From: Nevskiales bacterium
Lineage (GTDB): Bacteria; Pseudomonadota; Gammaproteobacteria; Nevskiales; Nevskiaceae
Direction: 5' to 3'
NCBI GenBank assembly: GCA_022616655.1
Contig: JAKEEJ010000154.1
Location: forward strand, 1 to 10,964
DNA: 10,964 bases
In this document: one piece after another, positions 5,610 through 10,964 of the stretch
Numbering within the stretch: position 1 is the stretch's first letter
Layout of the letters: each line of letters begins with the position of its first letter
Program-made: the position numbers and the translations under genes
Notes under the pieces: model-generated
Database searches by the model: none
What the model saw: the letters and a program-made list of their open reading frames with translations, nothing else
What the model was told of the DNA's origin: nothing

Positions 5610-6931
5610 ACGCTCCGCCGCAAACCTGGTTGATTCTGGCGCACTCCTTCAATATGGATGGGCGTGCATCCAGCCAGACCATGACCGACAAAATTCCGCA
5701 TTTGATCGCGCACGGTATCCGTCCCGTGGTCGTCAGCGCTGCAACCGGACACCAGGACACGGCGATTGAACATCACCAGGTCTGGTCCTGGTGGCCCTCG
5801 GCGTTGCGTTTTGACCTGCGGCACGTGCTGCGCCTGCACGTGCGCTCGCCGTATCTGCGGTTCGTTATCAAGGGGGTGTTGCAGATCGTGCTGCTCCCGT
5901 TGTTTTTCGTGGAAAAAATTCTGATTCCTCTGGACAGCCAGTGGTCCTGGTTTCTGGCCGCGGACCGGTTCGGCACGCGCTACATCCGTCGGCACCGGCC
6001 GCAACTGATTTATTCCGCCGCCGGACCTCCTGCTGCACACCTCGCGGCTTTCCGGCTGGCGCGGCGTTTCGGGTTGCCGTGGATGGCGGAAATTTACGAT
6101 CCCATGGTGCTCAAAGATGATCCCCAGTCCTGGCCCCGGCGGCGTTGGAAAGCGTGGATCGAGTCGCTGATCTGCCGGCATGCGGACATTGCCATCTGGT
6201 TTACACCGGGTGCTTTAGCGCGTGCGCGTGAACGGCACCCGCAACTGGGCGCACGTGGACATTTGATGTATCCCGGTGCCAATCCACCGGATCACGCCAA
6301 ACGACCGTACCAGAAGGGATCCCGGTTTGTGCTGGCCCATTTTGGTTCTTTTGCTGCCACCCGTAATCTGGCGGTGGTGTTCGAAGCCCTGCGCGGGCTG
6401 CTGAGCACACAACCCGCGTTCCGTTCGGTGTTTCGCTTGCGGACCTACGGCGGCGGGTGGGACCGTGTCAGTCTTGCCGCCTTGCAGAACTTTCCGTATC
6501 CGGAGGTGGTTGAACGTCTCGGACGACTGGAACAGGATCCGGTCACGGGTCAATCGGGACGCGGGCGCGTGCGTGAAGCGATGGAAACCACCGATTGCCT
6601 GTTGTTGCTGCACGGGATCGAAGCGCCCTGCCCGGAGTATTTCCCCTCCAAGCTGTACGAATACCTCTGGACCCAACGTCCCATTCTGGGACTGGTGCAC
6701 CACAACCCCGATCTGGAGGCGATGCTGCGCCACGCAGGTCATCGCGCCGTCGCCGCCGAGGACGCGGACGCCGTACGCCAGGCACTGTTGGACTTGCTGG
6801 AACAGTGGCGGCAGGACAAATTGCAGGACAACGGGCGCGCTTCTCCGTACAGCACGGCACGTGCCGTGCAGCAGATGGTGGACTGGGTTGCCGCCCTGCC
6901 GGCCAGGCCGCCAGCCCCGGGACTCTCCTGA
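5606..6931 (+). CDS. GT-B fold glycosyltransferase (GT4-like)
   Basis: This is a putative cytoplasmic sugar transferase for a surface polysaccharide or LPS; donor and acceptor are unknown. It is 441 aa. The N-terminal half holds a Rossmann-like acceptor domain with IYSAAGPPAAHLAAFRLA and WMAEIYDPM (roughly 135-167), a pattern seen in GT4-type enzymes. A hydrophobic stretch near 90-110 may contact the membrane. The C-terminal half holds the donor domain: FVLAHFGSFAATRN (about 241) and, near 340-362, EYFPSKLYEYLWTQRPILGL, equivalent to the GT4 EX7E region. The start is GTG at 5606, whose GTGA overlaps the lpxL stop, indicating translational coupling. It ends at TGATG into gmd. Confidence 0.8.
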   Translation: MNAPPQTWLILAHSFNMDGRASSQTMTDKIPHLIAHGIRPVVVSAATGHQDTAIEHHQVWSWWPSALRFDLRHVLRLHVRSPYLRFVIKGVLQIVLLPLFFVEKILIPLDSQWSWFLAADRFGTRYIRRHRPQLIYSAAGPPAAHLAAFRLARRFGLPWMAEIYDPMVLKDDPQSWPRRRWKAWIESLICRHADIAIWFTPGALARARERHPQLGARGHLMYPGANPPDHAKRPYQKGSRFVLAHFGSFAATRNLAVVFEALRGLLSTQPAFRSVFRLRTYGGGWDRVSLAALQNFPYPEVVERLGRLEQDPVTGQSGRGRVREAMETTDCLLLLHGIEAPCPEYFPSKLYEYLWTQRPILGLVHHNPDLEAMLRHAGHRAVAAEDADAVRQALLDLLEQWRQDKLQDNGRASPYSTARAVQQMVDWVAALPARPPAPGLS

Positions 6932-7890
6932 TGAAGGCCCTGATCTGCGGAATCTCCGGACAGGACGGCGCCTATCTGGCCCAGCATCTGTTGCAGCAGG
7001 GCTATGCGGTGTACGGGACGTCGCGCGACGCCAACAGCGCCCGATTCACCGGCCTTGAAGCGCTCGCGATCCGCGATCGGGTGCAATTGTCGTCCATGGC
7101 CACGAACGATTTTCGCAGCGTATTGCAAACCCTGCGCTGGGCATCTCCCGACGAGGTTTATAACCTGGCGGGGCAGACCTCCGTCCGCCTGTCGTTCGAA
7201 CAGCCGGTGGAGACTTTCGAGAGCATCGGTCAGGGAACCCTGATGTTGCTGGAGGCCATCCGCTTTTCCGGACGTCCGATCCGCTTTTATAATGCCGGCT
7301 CGGGGGAATGTTTTGGCAGCACGGGGGCGCAAGCCGCCGATGAACAGACGCCCTTTTCGCCACAGAGTCCCTACGCCGTTGCCAAATGCACCGCACACTG
7401 GACCGTGGCCAATTATCGAAAAGCGTATGGCCTGCATGCCTGCACCGGCCTCTTGTTCAACCACGAATCGCCGCTGCGTCCCGTGCATTTTGTCACGCGC
7501 AAAATCGTTACCGCCGCCTGCCGCATCGCGGCCGGCAAACAAAAGATTCTGAAACTCGGCAACACCGGCATCGTCCGCGATTGGGGATGGGCTCCGGAGT
7601 ACGTGCAGGCCATGCACCGCATGCTGCAGATGCCGCAAGCCGAGGACTATGTGATCGCGACCGGCGAGAGCCATTCGCTGGAAGCGTTTGTTGAAGCGGC
7701 GTTCACCGAGCTTGGGCTGGACTGGCGCCGCCACGTCGAAACCGAAGCCGGACTGCAGCGCCCTTCCGATCACGCCGAGGCCCGCGCCAATCCGGCCAAA
7801 GCAGCGCGGCAGCTCGGATGGCGTGCCCAATCCCGCATGCGGGACGTCGTCTGCAGGATGATTGCGGCCGAACAGGCCTCGCCGCCGTGA
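6931..7890 (+). CDS. gmd: GDP-mannose 4,6-dehydratase
   Basis: This cytoplasmic short-chain dehydratase converts GDP-D-mannose to GDP-4-keto-6-deoxy-D-mannose, the precursor of GDP-L-fucose, GDP-D-rhamnose and others. It is 319 aa, shorter than E. coli Gmd (373) but normal for the short-type family. The NADP-binding motif is GISGQDG (7-13). Catalytic-region motifs are NAGSGECFG (121-129, Ser124, Glu126) and SPYAVAK (Tyr148, Lys152). Also present are LLFNHESPLR (174-183) and RDWGWAPEYVQAM (216-228). The start ATG overlaps the preceding stop by one base (TGATG). The frame is open farther upstream (to 6595), but that part is the shadow of the glycosyltransferase gene. A GT11-like gene downstream suggests the product goes to GDP-L-fucose. 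Confidence 0.94.
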   Translation: MKALICGISGQDGAYLAQHLLQQGYAVYGTSRDANSARFTGLEALAIRDRVQLSSMATNDFRSVLQTLRWASPDEVYNLAGQTSVRLSFEQPVETFESIGQGTLMLLEAIRFSGRPIRFYNAGSGECFGSTGAQAADEQTPFSPQSPYAVAKCTAHWTVANYRKAYGLHACTGLLFNHESPLRPVHFVTRKIVTAACRIAAGKQKILKLGNTGIVRDWGWAPEYVQAMHRMLQMPQAEDYVIATGESHSLEAFVEAAFTELGLDWRRHVETEAGLQRPSDHAEARANPAKAARQLGWRAQSRMRDVVCRMIAAEQASPP

Positions 7891-7903
7891 GGATTCGACC
7901 GGC

Positions 7904-8788
7904 ATGATCCCTCTGGTTCTGTACTGCAAATCCTGGCGGCAGGACGTGCGGCGGGCGAAACGGCTCGCCGAAAGCGTTGCGCGTTTCAACCGCGACCGGC
8001 TGGAGTTATACGTCTCGGCGCCTGCCGAAGACCTGCCGCTGTTCCGGGAACAGCTGCACGGTATCCCGCACCACCTGATCTGCGACGACGACATTCTGCG
8101 CGCCAATCCGCGGCTTGATGTTCAAAAAGTTCAGACCCTGCGGGGCTATCTGTCCCAGCAGATCGTCAAAAGCGAATTCTGGCGACTTGGAATCAGCGAA
8201 AACTACCTGTGTCTGGACTCGGACAGCTACTTCATCCGTGACTTCGGCCAGGGCGACTTCATCGCAGCCGGTGGCACGCCGTACACGGTCATGCACGAGG
8301 GCAAGGAATTCCTTCAGTACCTCGTCAACATCCGCAAGCTGAAGATTGTCCGGCACGCCGAGGACGAACAGCGCAGATTCCGGGAACAGTTCCCGGGCCT
8401 TGAGTCCCGCTACCGTTTTGGACCCACACCGGTCATCTGGTCGGCGAAAGCCTGGCGCCAGCTCGATGAACAGGTGCTCCAGCCACGGAACATGACCGTG
8501 GGCGACGCGATTGAGCGCTTCCCGTCCGAGCTGCACTGGTACGGTGGCGCGGTGCTGGCGACAAAACCATTTCCCCTGCTGCCGCGCGAACCGCTGTTCC
8601 GGCTCTACGGCTATCCCGAAGAATACTGGCGTGCCCGCAGAATGGGCGAAACCGAGGAGACACTCAAGACGAATTTCCTCGGCGTCACGCGCCAGTCGGC
8701 CTGGGACCGAACGCTGGATTTCGAACCCAGAAAACGCGTCCGGCGGGCCGTCAGGATGTTCCTCAAATACTGCTTGGGGCGGTGGTGA
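7904..8788 (+). CDS. DxD-containing glycosyltransferase-like protein (DUF6492-like)
   Basis: This is probably a cytoplasmic nucleotide-sugar transferase; the sugar is unknown. It is 294 aa from ATG 7904. An AGGA lies about 11 bases before the ATG; an earlier in-frame start (7862) overlaps gmd. The N-terminus (MIPLVLYCKSW) resembles a GT-A entry strand. NYLCLDSDSYFIRDF (100-114) has a DSD acid pair typical of metal/nucleotide-sugar binding. Downstream are GPTPVIWSAKAWRQLDE and ELHWYGGAVLA, which fit my memory of the DUF6492 group. The C-terminus is basic (about 20 residues rich in Arg/Lys), perhaps membrane-facing. Its place between gmd and two methyltransferases supports a glycan role. The family name is from memory; function is inferred. 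Confidence 0.65.
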   Translation: MIPLVLYCKSWRQDVRRAKRLAESVARFNRDRLELYVSAPAEDLPLFREQLHGIPHHLICDDDILRANPRLDVQKVQTLRGYLSQQIVKSEFWRLGISENYLCLDSDSYFIRDFGQGDFIAAGGTPYTVMHEGKEFLQYLVNIRKLKIVRHAEDEQRRFREQFPGLESRYRFGPTPVIWSAKAWRQLDEQVLQPRNMTVGDAIERFPSELHWYGGAVLATKPFPLLPREPLFRLYGYPEEYWRARRMGETEETLKTNFLGVTRQSAWDRTLDFEPRKRVRRAVRMFLKYCLGRW

Positions 8789-8832
8789 TACTCTACGCCG
8801 CACTTCGTTAAGCCTTTACGCTAGGAGAGAGA

Positions 8833-9627
8833 ATGACCACCACTAATACGGTCACAACCTGGGCCCGCGTGTGGCAAGACGCCTCAATCCATCTGAAAGA
8901 ACGGTTGTTCAGCATGGAGCAGATTGAAAGAGGTTTGACGTGGTCAACGATCCGGACATGGTTAGGGACTGTGGACCTCGGCTCTCTGAAGACAATCGAA
9001 ATTGGCGCCGGGGCTGGCACGGTCAGTGCTGTGTTCGCCCGACACGGTGCTCAGGTGACGGTGCTCGACTATACGAAAGAAGCTCTGGAAGTCAGCGCAG
9101 ACCTGTTCCGGCATCTCGGCCTGAAGCACGAGTCGGCGCTCGCGGATGCGCTTGATTTGCCGGTGGATCTGCTCGGACGGTACGATCTCGCCATGTCGTT
9201 CGGTCTCGCCGAGCATTTTGAGAATGGCAACCGGACGAAGATCATCAAGGCTCACTTCGACTTGGTTAAGCCCGGTGGGCTTGTGGCGATTACAGTACCG
9301 AACAGTCACTGCTATCCGTACCGGTTCTGGAAAGCCAGCCGTGAATGGCGCGGGAAGTGGCACTGGGGGTTGGAACTTCCATTCAGTCGCAAGGAGCTTT
9401 CCGGCATCTGCCAGGCGCTCGGCGTGAAGGACTTTCGTATCACCGGTTCCTCGTTCATTGGGTCGCTTAATTTCATACTTCCGTTTGCCCGTTTGAAACG
9501 CTCCATTGAGAAACGGGTTCTCAAAGAGAAACGTTTTGACCCAGGCCGTATCTCTCAGGAACGGGAATCGCTGCTAGGCCCCTACCTTGGAATGGCGTTG
9601 ATCTTGGTCGCTCGAAAACCCGCATAA
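8833..9627 (+). CDS. Class I SAM-dependent methyltransferase
   Basis: This 264-aa cytoplasmic methyltransferase has a substrate that cannot be read from sequence; in this context it may O-methylate a sugar of the surface glycan. Motif I is IEIGAGAGTVSAVF (55-68), followed by an acidic residue Asp79 (VLDY). YDLAMSFGLAEHF (117-129) and LVKPGGLVAITVPN (about 144-157) are the next Rossmann strands. The second half (about 158-264) is less typical and rich in aromatic and basic residues (PYRFWKASREWRGKWHW), perhaps the acceptor domain. The start ATG has a good ribosome site, AGGAGAGAG, six or so bases upstream. GC content appears lower here than in the genes to the left (about 53% in 9241-9300 by count). 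Confidence 0.85.
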   Translation: MTTTNTVTTWARVWQDASIHLKERLFSMEQIERGLTWSTIRTWLGTVDLGSLKTIEIGAGAGTVSAVFARHGAQVTVLDYTKEALEVSADLFRHLGLKHESALADALDLPVDLLGRYDLAMSFGLAEHFENGNRTKIIKAHFDLVKPGGLVAITVPNSHCYPYRFWKASREWRGKWHWGLELPFSRKELSGICQALGVKDFRITGSSFIGSLNFILPFARLKRSIEKRVLKEKRFDPGRISQERESLLGPYLGMALILVARKPA

Positions 9628-9698
9628 CCCCACCGGATCCGGGCGCAAGCCGGCGTAATGTGACGGTCTGTGCTGCTGTTCTCCGGAACAATACCCCC

Positions 9699-10436
9699 AT
9701 GATCATCCCCCGTGTCGTTAAGACGAAGTACCTTTTTCTTAATCTACTGTCCTTCCTAAAGCCGAGCGTCGTCCTCGACATCGGCAGCATGGATGGTGCC
9801 GACTCGCTCCGGTTCCGTCGCATGTTTCCGGATGCAGTGATCTGTGCGTTCGAGGCCAATCCGCATCTGTACCGGGCCATGCTGGACGACCCCGCCCTCG
9901 TGCGGGCGAAAATCCACGTCGTGAACAAGGCTGTTTCGCTCATGCCCGGAATGATCAAGTTCTACGTCTCAAAAGAGGCGCTGGCTTCAGGCATTTCCGG
10001 CAATCGGGGCACTTCGTCCACGATGCAGCGCTTTGATACTAGGGCAGTCGCTGAGGAAATCGAAGTGCCCACGATCCGGCTCGACGATGCTCTGGGCCAG
10101 TTTGCAGGGCGCTCGGCGCTTTGGATTGATGTCGAGGGTGCCGGACACGAGGTACTGTCAACCGTTGCGGCGTCCTCCGAGAAAGTGGATGCCATCTACA
10201 TCGAAACTGAACTGCGTCCACAGTGGAAAAACCAGAGGCTCAAGGACGAGGTTATTGCGCTCGCCGAATCCTTGGACTTCCTACTCGTCGGTCACAGCAT
10301 CCATCCAGACCAACAAGACCTTGTGTTTGTGAACCGGCGGACCCTGAACGAACACCGCACGGCAGTTCGTGCGGCACTATTGCTGACGAGAATTCATGGA
10401 CCGATCTCCAGCAGGTTTCTCGAGACAATCAACTGA
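9699..10436 (+). CDS. FkbM family methyltransferase
   Basis: This is a SAM-dependent O-methyltransferase of the FkbM family, members of which methylate sugars or polyketides. From ATG 9699 it is 245 aa; a GTG at 9660 in frame would add 13 residues that look unrelated. Motifs in order are VVLDIGSMDGADS (24-36), ICAFEANPHLY (48-58), HVVNKAVS (73-80), GTSSTM (104-109), IRLDD (126-130) and LWIDVEGAGHEVL (141-153). IYIETE follows at 167-172. This order fits FkbM well. The gene follows the previous methyltransferase after a 71-base gap that includes the palindrome CCGGATCCGG (9633-9642), and it precedes a GT11-like gene by 18 bases. Methylation of fucose or of a chain end is plausible but unproven. 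Confidence 0.88.
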   Translation: MIIPRVVKTKYLFLNLLSFLKPSVVLDIGSMDGADSLRFRRMFPDAVICAFEANPHLYRAMLDDPALVRAKIHVVNKAVSLMPGMIKFYVSKEALASGISGNRGTSSTMQRFDTRAVAEEIEVPTIRLDDALGQFAGRSALWIDVEGAGHEVLSTVAASSEKVDAIYIETELRPQWKNQRLKDEVIALAESLDFLLVGHSIHPDQQDLVFVNRRTLNEHRTAVRAALLLTRIHGPISSRFLETIN

Positions 10437-10454
10437 CCGGGAGTCGGACCGCTG

Positions 10455-10964
10455 ATGATCATTGCCAAATTGATGGGCGGCCTTGGCAACCAGATGTTCC
10501 AGTACGCGCTGGGACGCCGGCTGGCCTTGCAGCATGGTGTGCCTTTGAGGTTCGATGCGAGCTTCCTGGATACAGTCCAGCCTGGGACAACGCCACGCGC
10601 TTTCGAACTGGGACACCTTGCAACGGATGCGAAGCTGGCAACACCGCAGGAAATCGCGGCCCTGTATCATCCCGCCAGACGGGGACTGGCTGGAAAATGG
10701 CAACGTGTATCGGATGCCTTGCGTCCCGTCGCATTTCGCAGCCACATTCGCGAGCACGGTCCCGCCTTCAACGCGCGCGTGTTACAGGCCGGCCCCAATG
10801 TGTATCTCGAAGGGTACTGGCAAAGCCCTTACTATTTCGAAGCCATCGCTGACCGGATCCGTGCTGAATTTCAGTTCATTGAACCACCGGACGCGCGCAA
10901 TGCGGCCCTGCAGCAGCAGATCAATCGTGCTCACTCCGTCGCGATCCACGTGCGGCGCGCGGAC
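10455..10964 (+). CDS. GT11-family alpha-1,2-fucosyltransferase (partial, cut by window end)
   Basis: This putative fucosyltransferase uses GDP-L-fucose; its acceptor is a surface glycan. The 170 visible residues are the N-terminal part of a protein usually near 290-300 aa. GT11 hallmarks are MGGLGNQMFQYALGRRLA (7-24), YLEGYWQSPYYF (117-128) and IHVRRAD (164-170). IHVRRAD corresponds to the family HxRRxD motif that binds GDP, with Ala where Gly is common. An ATG starts 18 bases after the previous stop; a weak GGGAG lies about 12 bases upstream. The frame runs uninterrupted to the last base, so the 3' end lies outside. Its partner Gmd is four genes upstream. Confidence 0.87.
   Translation, partial: MIIAKLMGGLGNQMFQYALGRRLALQHGVPLRFDASFLDTVQPGTTPRAFELGHLATDAKLATPQEIAALYHPARRGLAGKWQRVSDALRPVAFRSHIREHGPAFNARVLQAGPNVYLEGYWQSPYYFEAIADRIRAEFQFIEPPDARNAALQQQINRAHSVAIHVRRAD

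Noticed and set aside
4557..6181. Minus-strand frames opposite lpxL and the glycosyltransferase (4557-5255, 5414-6181)
   Set aside because: They are shadows of well-supported genes, and one starts inside the inverted repeat region.
6595..6930. Upstream extension of gmd
   Set aside because: The extension is out-of-frame translation of the glycosyltransferase gene. ATG 6931 gives the family start MKALICGISGQDG and a tight TGATG junction.
6739..8106. Long minus-strand open frame (455 codons) opposite gmd
   Set aside because: It lies antisense to gmd and the end of the glycosyltransferase gene, whose motifs are clear. Its translation shows no recognisable domain, and such frames are common in GC-rich coding DNA.
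9633..9642. Palindrome CCGGATCCGG as a terminator
   Set aside because: It is too short, has no loop and no following T-run. It may be a chance palindrome.

Overview
The window looks like chromosomal DNA from a high-GC Gram-negative bacterium, most likely a gammaproteobacterium. It has a lipid A/Kdo pair (waaA and an lpxL-type acyltransferase), an E. coli-type ModE with its modABC target operon, and a tRNA-Arg-like 3' end of the gammaproteobacterial kind. No species can be named from this sequence alone.

The left 180 bases hold no convincing protein gene. They contain a tRNA-Arg-like 3' end (about 142-164), a minus-strand T-arm-like hairpin (31-49), a perfect 9-bp hairpin (122-142), and a 15-bp near-direct repeat of the window's first bases at 160-174. 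This pattern suggests an old recombination or attachment site at a tRNA gene. Next come modE (+, 181-990) and the molybdate ABC transporter genes modC, modB and modA (-, 1003-3144). modE and modC converge on a REP-like palindrome. A ModE operator, matching in 10 of 12 positions per arm, lies just upstream of modA at 3169-3198. The locus thus encodes uptake (ModA periplasmic, ModB membrane, ModC ATPase) and the repressor that shuts it down when molybdate is plentiful. ModC is short: it lacks the C-terminal MOP domain.

Upstream of modA on the same strand is waaA (3211-4479), the Kdo transferase. It is divergent from an lpxL/htrB-like acyltransferase (4674-5609), and a long inverted repeat (4520-4595) lies between them. 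waaA carries an in-frame heptanucleotide tandem repeat.

From lpxL to the right edge all genes are on the plus strand and read as a surface-glycan cluster. A GT-B glycosyltransferase is joined to lpxL by a GTGA overlap. It is followed by gmd (GDP-mannose 4,6-dehydratase, TGATG junction), a DxD glycosyltransferase-like protein, a class I SAM methyltransferase, an FkbM-type methyltransferase, and a GT11 fucosyltransferase-like gene cut by the window end. Gmd plus GT11 points to L-fucose in the glycan, but the reductase that would finish GDP-L-fucose is not in the window. The two methyltransferases suggest O-methylated sugars.

I see no phage, CRISPR or defence genes and no clearly new system. 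The most notable points are the tRNA-like remnants at the left edge, the heptamer repeat inside waaA, the MOP-less ModC ending in a palindromic repeat, and the glycan cluster fused to a lipid A gene.
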